A stretch of DNA of 64,000 nt from positions 558,001 to 622,000 of the forward strand of contig NZ_SLWL01000001.1 of assembly GCF_004342915.1 (NCBI RefSeq), given 5' to 3'. The DNA comes from Camelimonas lactis. Its GTDB lineage: Bacteria; Pseudomonadota; Alphaproteobacteria; Rhizobiales; Beijerinckiaceae. The position numbers and the translations under genes were made by a program. The notes beneath the pieces were generated by a model. That model was not told where the DNA came from. It saw nothing but the letters and a program-made list of their open reading frames with translations, and did no database searches. This document shows, piece by piece, positions 17,595 to 26,522 of this stretch. Numbering within the stretch: position 1 is the stretch's first letter; the number at the start of each line of letters is the position of its first letter.

Positions 17595-18488
17595 TCAGAC
17601 GACCACGACGCCGCAGTGCTTGGCCTTGTGCTCGGGTTCGATGTGGATGGTGATCTGCGCTCCGGGCACTTCGTCTTTCAGCGCGGCTTCGATCCGGTCG
17701 CAGATGCAGTGGGCGGCTTCCACGGTTGAGTCGCCTGGCACCACCAGATGAAAATCGATGAAGGTGACGCGCCCGGCGACCCGGGTGCGCACGTCGTGGG
17801 CTTCCAGCGCGCCGATCGCCTCGCGGGAGATCACGCCGCGAATGGTGGCCAGCATGTGGTCGGGCGCGGCTTCATCCATGAGGCCACTCATGGATTCCTT
17901 CGTCACCTTCCACCCCGACCACAGGATGTTGAGCGCCACCAGGGCGGCGAGCAGTGGATCGAGCACCAGCCAGCCGGTGACCACCGCCAGCGCCACGCCC
18001 ACGATCACGCCAAGGGATGAAACCACGTCGGTGAACAGGTGGCGGCCATCGGCCTCCAGCGCCGGTGAGCGCAGCTTGCGGCCCTGGCGGATCAGCACCC
18101 AGCACCAGAGGGCGTTGAGCACGCTGGCGGCGGCGTTGATCGCCAGACCTTCCACGGGAGCGTCGAGCGGCTGGGGCGCGAGGAAGCCCTGCCAGGCCTT
18201 GTGCAGGATGAGCAGGGCGGCGACGACAATCATCACCCCCTCCATCACGGCGCTGAAATATTCCGCCTTGTGGTGCCCGTAAGGGTGGTTGGCGTCCGCT
18301 GGCCGCAAAGCGATGCGCACGGCGACGAGGGCCGCCAGCGCCGTCGCCACGTTGACGATGCTTTCCATCGCGTCGGAATACAGCGCCACGGAGCCGGTCA
18401 TGCGCCAGGCGAGCAGCTTCAGGGCCAGAACCACGAGGCCGAGCATCAGGCTGCCGATCGCGATCTGCAGGGTTCTGTTCATGTTCAT
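17595..18488 (-). CDS. Cation diffusion facilitator (CDF) transporter
   Basis: A 297-residue CDF-family efflux protein that exchanges divalent metals (Zn, Fe, Mn, Cd or Co) for protons at the inner membrane. Six membrane helices occupy about residues 10-205. Metal-site residues are visible as YSDAMES in helix 2 and HLFTDVVSS in helix 5 (His and Asp). The cytoplasmic ferredoxin-like C-terminal domain carries the family motifs VRTRVAGRVTFIDFHLVVPG and HIEPEHK. The start may be ATG at 18488 or, two codons later, 18482; AGGA favours the latter slightly. It is a single gene with no metal regulator beside it, so the metal cannot be assigned. Confidence 0.9.
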   Translation of the reverse strand: MNMNRTLQIAIGSLMLGLVVLALKLLAWRMTGSVALYSDAMESIVNVATALAALVAVRIALRPADANHPYGHHKAEYFSAVMEGVMIVVAALLILHKAWQGFLAPQPLDAPVEGLAINAAASVLNALWCWVLIRQGRKLRSPALEADGRHLFTDVVSSLGVIVGVALAVVTGWLVLDPLLAALVALNILWSGWKVTKESMSGLMDEAAPDHMLATIRGVISREAIGALEAHDVRTRVAGRVTFIDFHLVVPGDSTVEAAHCICDRIEAALKDEVPGAQITIHIEPEHKAKHCGVVVV

Positions 18489-18663
18489 CCTGAGGGATTG
18501 CTGGAGCTCCGGGGTTTAGGCGATCGGCTGGCCGGCGGCAACTCTCTGGTATTTAAATGCAAATTGCTTGCAGTTGCGGGATGTGGACAGGAGCGCTGGA
18601 AACCGCCGGAAGCCGGGGTATGCTGGTGTTTTCCAGGTTGTCCCGCTGTTGAGGGAGATGGCC

Positions 18664-19041
18664 ATGTCGCCGGATATCCGGGTCAAACGCATCTATGAAC
18701 CCGCCGATGAGGCGGACGGCGCCCGCATCCTGATCGACCGTTTGTGGCCGCGCGGGGTGCGCAAGGAAGACGCGCATCTCACCGTGTGGATGAAGGAGAT
18801 CGCCCCCAGCCCGGAACTGCGCAAGTGGTTTGACCACGATCCGGCGCGGTTCGAAGAATTCACCTTCCGCTATCAGGCTGAACTCGACGCCAACCATGCG
18901 GCGATGGCGCGCATTGATGATTATCTGAAGCATGGACCGGTGACGCTGCTCTACGCGGCGCATGATCCGGTTCACAATCATGCGGTGGTGCTGGCGGATT
19001 ACCTGCGCACGGCGGGCGGGTCGCGGCGCGGGGCACGCTAA
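18664..19041 (+). CDS. DUF488 (YeaO-like) protein
   Basis: A 125-residue member of DUF488/YeaO. The family signature is present: RIYEPADE, ARILIDRLWPRGV, WMKEIAPSPELRKWFDHDP. These small cytosolic proteins are widespread and have no established biochemical role. I chose the ATG at 18664 because GAGGGAG lies six bases upstream; the ATG at 18658 would overlap that site. It is divergent from the CDF gene with 175 bases between them. Confidence 0.85.
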   Translation: MSPDIRVKRIYEPADEADGARILIDRLWPRGVRKEDAHLTVWMKEIAPSPELRKWFDHDPARFEEFTFRYQAELDANHAAMARIDDYLKHGPVTLLYAAHDPVHNHAVVLADYLRTAGGSRRGAR

Positions 19042-19386
19042 AGCGCTGTTCCGCCAAATATACATGCACGCAGTTTCTTTAACGCATGTTTCACGCGGCT
19101 GCCTCACGCCCAACGGCCTTGCCGTGGACGCGGCGGCGGCATGGGGGCTGTCGTCCGGATTGGCCGGCTGCTGCATGCGAGCGTTTCACAACCATGTGAC
19201 GACGTCGCTCTGGCGCGCGTGAAATGTCCGGCTGAAGACGTGCTGGAAAGAGCCTGGGAGAGATGCGGGAGCATATCCGGTGAGAACCGGTTCACTGGAT
19301 ATGTCCGCTTTCCTGGGCCAGACGCATTTTCGCACTTTCGCGCGCGTCCCTTTACGTAATGCTGGCTCCGCTCTTCCCAAAATACT
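19042..19386. other. Non-coding gap between convergent genes
   Basis: These 345 bases separate the converging YeaO-like and amidohydrolase genes. I see no gene, no strong terminator hairpin with a T-run and no obvious repeat. Confidence 0.4.
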
Positions 19387-20427
19387 TCAGGCAGGAATGT
19401 TCAGGCGATAGAAAGCGCTGGCGGCGCCGGCGTAAAGGGCCTGCTTTTCCGTGGACGATGCGCCAGCGGTGATGCGCTTGTAGGCGTTCCAGAGGGTGGC
19501 GTAACTGGCGCCCCAGCGGTCGACCGGGAAATTGCTTTCAAACATGCTGCGCTGTGGCCCAAAGGCTTCGATGCAGGTTTCGATCCACGGTCGCCAGAGC
19601 GCCGCCAGCTGCTGCGAGGATGGCCGCTCATCCGGTCCCATGGTCGCGAAGCCCAGGAAGGGCATGGCGAGGCCGCCGAGCTTGACATGAACATTTGGCA
19701 ACGCGGCGAGGCGGCGGATGCTGTCGCGCCAGATGGGAAAACGTTCTTCCCGCTTGCCGGCGTAGCGGCCGACGCCCAGGGGCGTGCCGACGTGATTGAG
19801 CACGATCGCCGTTTCGGGGCAGGCCTGCGCCAGGTCGGCGATCTCGGGCAGCTGCGGCTCCAGCGCCCAGGCGTCGAACGACAGGTTGCGGGCGCCAAGG
19901 CGGCGCACGGCGTTCCGCACGGCGCTGTCGCCGGCGAGGCCGGCGGGCATGGCGGCGAGGGGGCCGAGCACGGCTGGATCGTCATCGTGCGCCAGCATGT
20001 GGCGGACGCCGCGAAAGCGGCCGCCACCGGCGGCTTCATGCGCTTCAAGCACCGCGTCAACGTTGTTCCCGAGGCGCAGGTCGGCGAACCCCACCATGCC
20101 GGCGCAGGCGCGGACCGGCCCGTAAAGACCACTGGCCGACATGGCGGCGACGCCGTTGATGAATTCGGTTTCGCCCACGGGGCGCAATTCTTCCGGCCCA
20201 TCGGCGCGATAGAAGGCGCCGCACTGGACATGCACCGTGGCGATGACGTTGTGGCCCGTGTTCAGGTCGGCCAGCAACTGGTCGAGCAGGTACAGCGGCG
20301 TGAGCTGGATGGTTTTCTCGAAGGCATGCAGCGGCGGGCGCATGTCCGCCACCCGCTGGCGCCGGTCCCACAGGTGATGATGGGGATCGACGATTGGCAG
20401 GTCGGGCTCAAGGATGGGTTCGTTCAT
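19387..20427 (-). CDS. TIM-barrel amidohydrolase (COG3618-type)
   Basis: A 346-residue amidohydrolase-superfamily TIM-barrel enzyme of the lactonase-like group (relatives: 2-pyrone-4,6-dicarboxylate lactonase, L-fuconolactonase). The N-terminal metal-binding motif is IVDPHHHLWD at about residues 11-20. Further family features are TVHVQCG, VLNHVGTP and MFESNFPVDRWG, the last carrying the catalytic-site aspartate. It is cytosolic. It lies 134 bases downstream of the CynX-like transporter gene on the same strand and may belong to that operon. The substrate is unknown; lactones or small carboxylic amides are plausible. Confidence 0.85.
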   Translation of the reverse strand: MNEPILEPDLPIVDPHHHLWDRRQRVADMRPPLHAFEKTIQLTPLYLLDQLLADLNTGHNVIATVHVQCGAFYRADGPEELRPVGETEFINGVAAMSASGLYGPVRACAGMVGFADLRLGNNVDAVLEAHEAAGGGRFRGVRHMLAHDDDPAVLGPLAAMPAGLAGDSAVRNAVRRLGARNLSFDAWALEPQLPEIADLAQACPETAIVLNHVGTPLGVGRYAGKREERFPIWRDSIRRLAALPNVHVKLGGLAMPFLGFATMGPDERPSSQQLAALWRPWIETCIEAFGPQRSMFESNFPVDRWGASYATLWNAYKRITAGASSTEKQALYAGAASAFYRLNIPA

Positions 20428-20561
20428 TCTGGCGTTTCTCCCGTGCGGCGACGCGACCCGGCTGCTGCCGGCGTTATGGCGCCGGCGCGCAGCATAGGGT
20501 TTTCAGGCTTCACCGGGAAACCTTCTGGCGCATGTTTCGCCGCGCGCCGGCGCGATCCGGC

Positions 20562-21842
20562 TCAGCCGTCCAGGGCCAGCGCCCGGGCATAGTGGCGTGG
20601 GGCAAGGCGGACGGTGAGCGCCGCGACGATGACGGCGCTCGCCGCGTGCATCAGCCAGCCGGCGGCGTAACCGCCGGTCAGGTCGTGCAGGTTGGCGATG
20701 ATCCATGGCGGCAGCGCCGCCAGCAGGAAGCCGCCGCCCTGCATCAGCGCAGACAGGGCCCCGGCCTGGAGCGGGTCCGGCGCATGATCGAGCGCAGTCA
20801 CCATGGCGAGCGCGAACCAGCCGCCGAGCCCCGCGCCGACAATGATCGTCCATCCGGCCGGCGCGGCGGTCGGCCACAGGGCGAGGCCAGTGAACCCCAC
20901 GACCTGCAAGGCCAGCGTCAGCCAGAGCCAGGGGCGGCGGTCGCCTTGGCCGCTGGCGAGAACCGGGAGCAGCAGCGCGGCCAGCGCCTGGCTGGCGGCC
21001 ATCAGCGCCAGCAGGCTGCCGCTGGCGGCGCTGCCCCAGCCCAGCTCCTGCCAGGATGGCGACAGCCACGCCACGATCGAGGAATAGCCGCCGTTGACCA
21101 GGCCAAAGCACGCCATCAGCAGCCAGATGCGCGGACGTTTGATGAGACGCCAGGCCGGATTGGCGCGCGCGGACGGGCCCGCGCCGTTGGCCGGCAAGGT
21201 CACCGCCGCCAGGGCCACGGCCGCCAGGGCCGGCAGGGCTAGGACGGCCAGACCGACGCGCCAGCTTCCGGCCAGTGTCGTCGCCAGCGGGGAAAGTTGC
21301 GCGCCGAGCGCCCCGCCGCACATCAGCATGGAGGCGTAGAGCCCGGTGACGGCGCCGACCCGATGCGGGAACTGCTGTTTGATGACGCCGGGAAACACCG
21401 CCTGGACGACGGCGACGCCAAGCCCGATCAGCGCGGCGGTGGCGACCAGCAGCCAGCCCGGCCCGGGGATCAGGCGCAGCAGCGAGCCGGCGCCAATGAC
21501 CACGAGGGAGGCGATGACAGTGCGGCGGGCGCCGACGCTTGCCTGCAAACCGGGCCCCGCGAAGGCGATGAGGCCCATCAGCAGCATCGGCGCCAGGGTG
21601 AGCAGGGACATGCCTTGCAGGCTGAGGCCCGCGTCAGCCTGAATGGCCGGCGCCAGCGGGCCAACGCCAGTGATGAATGGGCGGAGGTTGAGCCCGATGA
21701 GCGCCACGGCGGCGACCAGCAACGTTCGGCGGCCGGATTTCGCCTGAGACGGGCGCGCGGCCCCAGCATCGCCGCCGGCGCCATTGTGGCCCTGGATGGC
21801 TGCGTCGGTCAGCGGCGCGCTGGCGATGGCGCGGGGGCTCAC
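20562..21842 (-). CDS. CynX/NimT-family MFS transporter
   Basis: A 426-residue major facilitator with about 12 membrane segments. NLRPFITGVGPL near the start of helix 1 is the signature of the CynX/NimT (cyanate/2-nitroimidazole) family. I chose the GTG at 21842: it forms a GTGA overlap with the stop of the upstream deaminase, and a weak AGG lies eight bases before it. The longer open frame is the shadow of the deaminase gene. Gene order is ankyrin protein, deaminase, transporter, which suggests import or export of a small amine, base or cyanate-like compound. The substrate is not fixed. Confidence 0.85.
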   Translation of the reverse strand: MSPRAIASAPLTDAAIQGHNGAGGDAGAARPSQAKSGRRTLLVAAVALIGLNLRPFITGVGPLAPAIQADAGLSLQGMSLLTLAPMLLMGLIAFAGPGLQASVGARRTVIASLVVIGAGSLLRLIPGPGWLLVATAALIGLGVAVVQAVFPGVIKQQFPHRVGAVTGLYASMLMCGGALGAQLSPLATTLAGSWRVGLAVLALPALAAVALAAVTLPANGAGPSARANPAWRLIKRPRIWLLMACFGLVNGGYSSIVAWLSPSWQELGWGSAASGSLLALMAASQALAALLLPVLASGQGDRRPWLWLTLALQVVGFTGLALWPTAAPAGWTIIVGAGLGGWFALAMVTALDHAPDPLQAGALSALMQGGGFLLAALPPWIIANLHDLTGGYAAGWLMHAASAVIVAALTVRLAPRHYARALALDG

Positions 21843-22342
21843 GGGTCCGACCTGGCGACGGGAGGCTGGCGTTTTTTCCAGGTCGCGTAGGGCTCCGGTT
21901 CCGCGCCCGGCGCCAGCATGGGCTGGTGGCGGATGGTCATGGACTGTTCGGCGTGCGGCAGGAAAAGCTCCGCCTGTAGCGCCGCGGTCGACAGGCCGAA
22001 CGGCGCCCCATCGTCGTTGGAAAAGGCGTAGACGATCTGGCTGACGTTGGCGAGGCGCATCGCCGCCATGCACATGGGGCAGGGCTGGCCGCTGGCGTAG
22101 ACCACGCAACCGGACAGATCCGGCGAACCCAGTTTCTGGCTCGCCGCCCGCACGGCGAGCAGTTCCGCGTGGGCGGTGGGATCGTGACTCTGGATGATCT
22201 CGTTGACGCCGCTGGCGATGACGGCGCCGTCGCGCACGATGACGGCGCCGAACGGCCGGCCGCCGTGGGCGACGTTGGCGCGCGCCAGTTCAATCGCTTC
22301 GCACAGGAAATGGCGGTCCTGCCCCCTGTCATTATCGGTCAT
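21839..22342 (-). CDS. Zinc nucleoside/base deaminase
   Basis: A 167-residue cytidine/deoxycytidylate-deaminase-fold enzyme. The zinc and catalytic motifs are TAHAELLAV (His and the proton-shuttling Glu) and PCPMCMAA (two Cys). The overall shape is nearest to guanine deaminases and related base deaminases that act on small molecules, not to the tRNA adenosine deaminase TadA, although I cannot separate these by eye. It acts in the cytosol. It lies 14 bases after the ankyrin gene and overlaps the transporter gene by four bases, a tight operon. Coupling with a CynX-like transporter suggests nucleobase or pterin-type salvage. Confidence 0.85.
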   Translation of the reverse strand: MTDNDRGQDRHFLCEAIELARANVAHGGRPFGAVIVRDGAVIASGVNEIIQSHDPTAHAELLAVRAASQKLGSPDLSGCVVYASGQPCPMCMAAMRLANVSQIVYAFSNDDGAPFGLSTAALQAELFLPHAEQSMTIRHQPMLAPGAEPEPYATWKKRQPPVARSDP

Positions 22343-22356
22343 GGTTCTGTCCCGGG

Positions 22357-23055
22357 TTATCGGGCGCCGGCCGCCGTGAGGATTTGCGCGATGGCGTGAT
22401 AGCCGCGCCGCCGGGCGTGGGCGAGAGGCGTGACGCCGTCGTGGTCGGCCAGATTAACGCTGGCCCCCGCGTCGACCAGCAGGCGGACGATCTGCTGATG
22501 CGCCGGCCCGCCGTCGCTGAGGATGATGGCCTCCAGCAAGGCGGTCCAGCCCAGCCGGTTGACGTGGTCGACAGCGACGCCGGCCTTTATCAGCTGGCGC
22601 ACCGTCTCCACATGGCCGCGCTCCGCCGCCGGAATCAGGGCCGTGCCGCCGAAACGGTTGACGCTCTTCAGGTCCGCGCCGTGCGCCAGGGTCAGCTTCA
22701 GGATGTCGAGCCGCCCCCGGGCGCCGGCATGGAGGTAGGGGCTGTCCTGGATGTTGTCCCTGGCGTTCACATCGGCGCCAGCCGCGATGAGCGCTGCTGC
22801 GGCGGCGATGCTGTTGGCGTGGGTCGCGACCAGCAGGGGCGTTGCGCCGGCGGCGTTGCGCCCATCAACGGGCGCGCCGGCGGCGAGCAGCCCGCAGACA
22901 GCGACGACATCGTTCTTCGCCGCGGCGTCGTGCAGGTTATTGACCATCCTGGCTGCTCCTGGAGTGGTTGCCGGGGCGGCGCGGGGGGTGGTCGCGCCGG
23001 TGATCGCAACCAGCGCCAGAGCGGCGCAGGCGACCGTCAGGGGCAGTTTCGGCAT
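22357..23055 (-). CDS. Exported ankyrin-repeat protein
   Basis: A 232-residue protein with an N-terminal signal peptide (about 1-26, LPLTVACAALALVAITGA) followed by five or six ankyrin repeats (about 38-230). Repeat hallmarks include ATPLLVATHANS, GADVNARDN, GTALIPAAERGHVETV and GVTPLAHARRRGY. Ankyrin repeats bind other proteins, and bacterial periplasmic examples are known (such as AnkB, linked to catalase). It is first in the deaminase/transporter operon and divergent from the LysR gene. Its partner is unknown. Confidence 0.85.
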   Translation of the reverse strand: MPKLPLTVACAALALVAITGATTPRAAPATTPGAARMVNNLHDAAAKNDVVAVCGLLAAGAPVDGRNAAGATPLLVATHANSIAAAAALIAAGADVNARDNIQDSPYLHAGARGRLDILKLTLAHGADLKSVNRFGGTALIPAAERGHVETVRQLIKAGVAVDHVNRLGWTALLEAIILSDGGPAHQQIVRLLVDAGASVNLADHDGVTPLAHARRRGYHAIAQILTAAGAR

Positions 23056-23129
23056 GGAACCCTCCCACGACGCAGGCGATGGCCGCGTCGCAAGGGATAT
23101 TGCCGTGCACGGGCGCTATTTGGAAATTA

Positions 23130-23144
23130 AATGATTTTATCATT
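23130..23144. promoter_or_regulatory. Candidate LysR operator
   Basis: AATGAT-TTT-ATCATT is a perfect inverted repeat in the AT-rich divergent region between the ankyrin operon and the lysR-type gene. It contains the T-N11-A pattern typical of LysR-family sites. TTGGAA at 23120 may be part of a -35 element. Confidence 0.5.
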
Positions 23145-23182
23145 ATTATTATAAATTCGAATACAAAACCATGGAGCGGCGC

Positions 23183-24061
23183 ATGTTCGATCCACGCCTG
23201 CTGCGGGCGTTCGTCGCCGTTGTTGATGCTGGCGGTTTCACCCAGGCGGCCGTCCGGCTCAATGTCACCCAGTCCACCATCAGCCAGCAGCTGGCCCGGC
23301 TGGAGGAGGCTGTGGGCCAGTCGCTGGTTGATCGCTCCGGGAGGCCGGTCACGCCCAGCCCCGCCGGCGAGCGGCTGCTGGGACATGCGCGGCGCATCCT
23401 GGCCTTGCAGGAGGAGGCCGGGCGGCTTCTGGCGGACCCCGCAGGCGTCATGGCGATCCGCATCGGCATGGCCGAGGACCTCATCACGGCGCCGATGATG
23501 GCGCTGTTCGCACGCTTCGCCGCCCGGCGTCGCGAAGCGCGCCTCGACGTCGCCTCCGGGCTGAGCCGTGATCTGGCGCGCCGCTATCGCGACGGCGAGT
23601 TCGATATCGTGGCGATCAAGGAGGCGGAGGCAAGGCCCGGCTGCCGCGCCAGTTTTCCCGAGCCCATGGCCTGGTTCGAAGGCGCCGGTTGCGCGGGAGA
23701 CTGGCCCGATCCGCTGCCTCTGGTGACGTTTCCGGCCGGCGGCCTGTATCGCGACGCCATGTTCGCGCGCGCCGGACGGGAAGGGCTTGGCTGGTACGTC
23801 GCCTTTTCTGGCAGCAGCCTGCACAACGTGCTGGTGGCGGTGGAAGCGGGGCTTGGCGTCTCGCTGCTGCCCGTCAACGCGACGCGGGGGCGGCGGTTGC
23901 GCCGCCACGCCCTGGGCAGCGAGCCGGGCATGGTCGCCAATATTTACGTTGGGGAGCCGGCCGGGCCGGTTTCTGAACTGGCGGACGGCATGGTCGCGGT
24001 GCTGGCGGCGCGGGCGCACGCCGGAGCCGGCGACGGACCGCAGGACGGCCCGCCAACCTGA
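23183..24061 (+). CDS. LysR-family transcriptional regulator
   Basis: A 292-residue LTTR. The winged helix-turn-helix spans about residues 1-60 (FDPRLLRAFVAVVDAGGF, TQAAVRLNVTQSTISQQLAR). The effector-binding domain follows from about residue 90. I prefer the ATG at 23183 because GGAG lies six bases upstream; an ATG at 23171 is also possible. It is divergent from the ankyrin/deaminase/CynX-like operon, which it probably controls. The neighbouring orphan binding protein, convergent and 29 bases away, is a less likely target. Its C-terminus is alanine/glycine-rich and unlikely to be structured. Confidence 0.88.
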   Translation: MFDPRLLRAFVAVVDAGGFTQAAVRLNVTQSTISQQLARLEEAVGQSLVDRSGRPVTPSPAGERLLGHARRILALQEEAGRLLADPAGVMAIRIGMAEDLITAPMMALFARFAARRREARLDVASGLSRDLARRYRDGEFDIVAIKEAEARPGCRASFPEPMAWFEGAGCAGDWPDPLPLVTFPAGGLYRDAMFARAGREGLGWYVAFSGSSLHNVLVAVEAGLGVSLLPVNATRGRRLRRHALGSEPGMVANIYVGEPAGPVSELADGMVAVLAARAHAGAGDGPQDGPPT

Positions 24062-24090
24062 AGGGCAGGCGCCGCGCGGGGCGCCATGGG

Positions 24091-25308
24091 TCAGTGCGTG
24101 GAAATCGGCTTGCCGATGGCGCGCCACACGGTCCCGTCGAACTCCTGCAACTGCATCCTGTCGTACATGCTGTAATTGTCAGGTGTGATGGTCAGGCTGA
24201 CGTCGGGCAGCATCATCGGCGGGCGGTAGTCGCGCACCTGTCTGGCGGTGGCCATCAGGCGCTCCTGGGTGATGTCCTTGCCGGTTTTCTCGACGATGTG
24301 GCGGATCAGGTCGCCGATGACGTAGCCGAAGACGTTGCTGCCGTTGGTCTGGTCGCCGCGCGGATAGTATTTGTCCATCCAGGCCTTCCACGCCAGGGTT
24401 TCCGGGTCATCCTTCCAGCGCGCGTCGGTCGGGTCCTTCAGCACCGCCGCCGTCACCACGCCTTTGGCGTTTTCCAGGCCAGCGTTCTTGAAGGTGGGGT
24501 TCACCGAGGCGGCGATATAGCTCAGGTAAATCTTGGGCTTCCAGCCCATGACGCCCATTTTCTGCAAGGCCTGGCTGGTCTGCTTGGAATAGGAGCCCAT
24601 GATCAGCGTGTCGGCGCCGGAGGCCTTCAGCGCCAGAATTTTTGAATCCACTGTTGGGTCGGTCAGTTCGTAGCTTTCCTTCGCCACGATCATCTTGTCG
24701 GCCCTGTCGCCAAGGCCGATCTGCACGCCGCGCAGGTAGTCCTTGCCGAAGTCGTCGTTCTGGTAAAACACGCCGATTTTCGCGTTCGGATTGGCCTGCA
24801 GGATCGCCTTCGCATACAGCCTCGCCTCGCCGTAATAGGTGGGCAGGCCAGGCATGCTCAGCGGCGCGCTCTTCGGCTCCTGGAAGACGTGCGAGCCGGA
24901 CATGACGAACAGCTGCGGAATGCCCTTCACGTGCAGGTATTTCTGGATGGCCATGCCGGTTGGGGCGCCGCTCTGGCCGAACAGGGCGAAGATGTCGTCC
25001 TGCTCCACCAGCTTGCGGGTCTGTTCCACGGCCTTGGGCGGGCTGAGGGCGTCGTCGCGCAGCAGCACCCTGATCTTGCGGCCGTTCACGCCGCCTTCGT
25101 CGTTCACTTTGGCGAAATAGGCCTCGAAGGCATAGCCGAGAACGCCGTAGGCCGAGGCCGGACCGCTCAGGGGCTGCAGGGTTCCCAAACGGATTTCCGT
25201 GTCCGAAACGCCTGGAACGCTGGCGGCGACGGCCGCGCCGCCGCCAACAACGCCGAACGCCGCCGACAGACTCATGACGCCCGCACAAAACCTGCGCGTG
25301 ATTCTCAT
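24091..25308 (-). CDS. ABC transporter substrate-binding protein (Peripla_BP_6), orphan
   Basis: A 405-residue periplasmic binding protein of the LivK-like family. The signal peptide covers about residues 1-29 (MSLSAAFGVVGGGAAVAAS). The mature part begins with the same core as the protein at 3764: DTEIRLGTLQPLSGPASAYG, then GGVNGRKIRVLLRDDALSPP and VEQTRKLVEQ. YELTDPTVDSKILALK also matches closely. No permease or ATPase gene is nearby. It may feed a transporter encoded elsewhere or act as a sensor partner. The ligand is unknown; amides, amino acids and aromatic acids are all handled by relatives. Confidence 0.9.
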   Translation of the reverse strand: MRITRRFCAGVMSLSAAFGVVGGGAAVAASVPGVSDTEIRLGTLQPLSGPASAYGVLGYAFEAYFAKVNDEGGVNGRKIRVLLRDDALSPPKAVEQTRKLVEQDDIFALFGQSGAPTGMAIQKYLHVKGIPQLFVMSGSHVFQEPKSAPLSMPGLPTYYGEARLYAKAILQANPNAKIGVFYQNDDFGKDYLRGVQIGLGDRADKMIVAKESYELTDPTVDSKILALKASGADTLIMGSYSKQTSQALQKMGVMGWKPKIYLSYIAASVNPTFKNAGLENAKGVVTAAVLKDPTDARWKDDPETLAWKAWMDKYYPRGDQTNGSNVFGYVIGDLIRHIVEKTGKDITQERLMATARQVRDYRPPMMLPDVSLTITPDNYSMYDRMQLQEFDGTVWRAIGKPISTH

Positions 25309-25574
25309 CGTGTTTCCTCACCTTGCGCTGGCTGCTGTTGTGATGGATGCGCCGGCTTGGGGGGACGTTAGGCGCAGGCCTGGCGGAAGGTCAATTTGGG
25401 GGCTTGTCGCGGCTGTGGGCGACGTTCGGGCGTCGTCCGCGACCTTGCCGGCGCGCTGACGTTTGCGTGAATCTTGGGAACAAAGCCCGTTGCCCGGCGC
25501 TTTCCGGCAATGTCGGCGGGATGCGCCCTGACGGGCTCCCGGACGGAAACCGGACGCACAACCTGGGAGCCTGC

Positions 25575-26084
25575 ATGAGCGACGTGCTGGCGGCGTTGAC
25601 CGCAGATCTCGACATTGTGCTGCGGCTGCTGTGCGGCGCGCTGGCCGGCATCGTGGTGGGGTGGGAGCGCACCGTCAAACAGAGCTACGCCGGTATCCGC
25701 ACATTCGGGCTGGTCGGCCTTGGCACGGCGACGGCGGCGGCCATTTTCTCCGCCGGCACAGAAGGCGATGAGGCCAGCCGCGTGGTCCAGGGCATTCTCA
25801 CCGGCGTCGGCTTCCTGGGCGCGGGGGTGATCACCATTGCCCGCAAGACGGCTGAAATCAAAGCGGAGGAGCGCGGCGGAGCGCAGAAAGAAGACCGGGA
25901 AATGCACGCCAGGGGGCCATCGGGCCTCACCACGGCGGCGGCCGTCTGGGTCACCGCCGCCTTGGGATGCGCCGCCGGGCTCGGCGATTATCACCTCGCA
26001 ATCATTGGCGCTGGCCTGGCGCTGCTGCTGCTGGTGGTCGACCACTCCATCGAGCGCCTTGCCGGGCGCCGGCGCGGAACCTGA
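25575..26084 (+). CDS. MgtC/SapB-family membrane protein
   Basis: A 169-residue inner-membrane protein of the MgtC family, linked to low-magnesium growth and acid or intracellular survival. The N-terminal membrane part has about four helices. Family motifs visible are LCGALAGIVVGWERT, AGIRTFGLVGLG, GVGFLGAGVI and GLTTAAAVWVTAALG. The usual long C-terminal cytosolic domain is absent, making this the short SapB-like form. An insertion of charged residues lies near 95-118. GGGAG precedes the ATG at 25575 by seven bases. A weaker EcfG-like match (GGAAC at 25477, CGCT at 25498) lies about 80-100 bases upstream. Confidence 0.85.
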   Translation: MSDVLAALTADLDIVLRLLCGALAGIVVGWERTVKQSYAGIRTFGLVGLGTATAAAIFSAGTEGDEASRVVQGILTGVGFLGAGVITIARKTAEIKAEERGGAQKEDREMHARGPSGLTTAAAVWVTAALGCAAGLGDYHLAIIGAGLALLLLVVDHSIERLAGRRRGT

Positions 26085-26121
26085 GGCGACGCCGGAGCGC
26101 CGGCGGGATCAGGCCGGCGTT

Positions 26122-26147
26122 TGAACAAAAGCGGCCCTTGCAACGTT
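26122..26147 (+). promoter_or_regulatory. EcfG-like promoter of csbD-like gene
   Basis: TGAAC (26122-26126), 17 bases, CGTT (26144-26147). The alphaproteobacterial general-stress sigma factor EcfG recognises GGAAC-N16/17-CGTT, so this matches all but one base. It lies 36 bases before the start codon, a suitable distance. Confidence 0.55.
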
Positions 26148-26183
26148 ATTCAGTACACAGGCCCTCACAATGGAGGAAATGCG

Positions 26184-26390
26184 ATGGACTGGAACCGCGT
26201 TGAAGGAAACTGGAAGCAAATCAAGGGCAAGGTCAAGGAACAGTGGGGCAAGCTTACGGACGATGATCTGGACGTGATCAACGGAAAGCGCGACCAGCTC
26301 GAAGGAAAAATTCAGGAGCGCTATGGTCTGGCGAAGGACAAGGCTGAAGCTGACATCAACAGCTGGTATGATCGCCAGACCTGGCAGTGA
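26184..26390 (+). CDS. CsbD-family stress protein
   Basis: A 68-residue CsbD-like protein. The whole protein matches the family: MDWNRVEGNWKQIKGKVKEQ, WGKLTDDDLDVI, GKRDQLEGKIQERYG. CsbD proteins are small, charged and helical, and are strongly induced in general stress responses; their biochemical role is unknown. TGGAGG lies 7 bases before the ATG. It is a single-gene unit with an EcfG-like promoter and a strong terminator. Confidence 0.93.
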   Translation: MDWNRVEGNWKQIKGKVKEQWGKLTDDDLDVINGKRDQLEGKIQERYGLAKDKAEADINSWYDRQTWQ

Positions 26391-26411
26391 TCCAGCACGC
26401 CCTGGACCCGC

Positions 26412-26440
26412 AAAGCCCGCCGGCCTTTCCGGCGGGCTTT
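26412..26440 (+). terminator. Intrinsic terminator after csbD-like gene
   Basis: A 12-bp perfect stem (AAAGCCCGCCGG at 26412-26423 with CCGGCGGGCTTT at 26429-26440) and a 5-base loop, ending in TTT. It lies 21 bases after the stop. Confidence 0.85.
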
Positions 26441-26522
26441 GACGTAGGGGCGTGAAGCGCCTTCAAGGCAGCGACCCGCCGGCGCCCATGGCCCCCGCCG
26501 TCGCTGTTCGCGACCGGACGGG

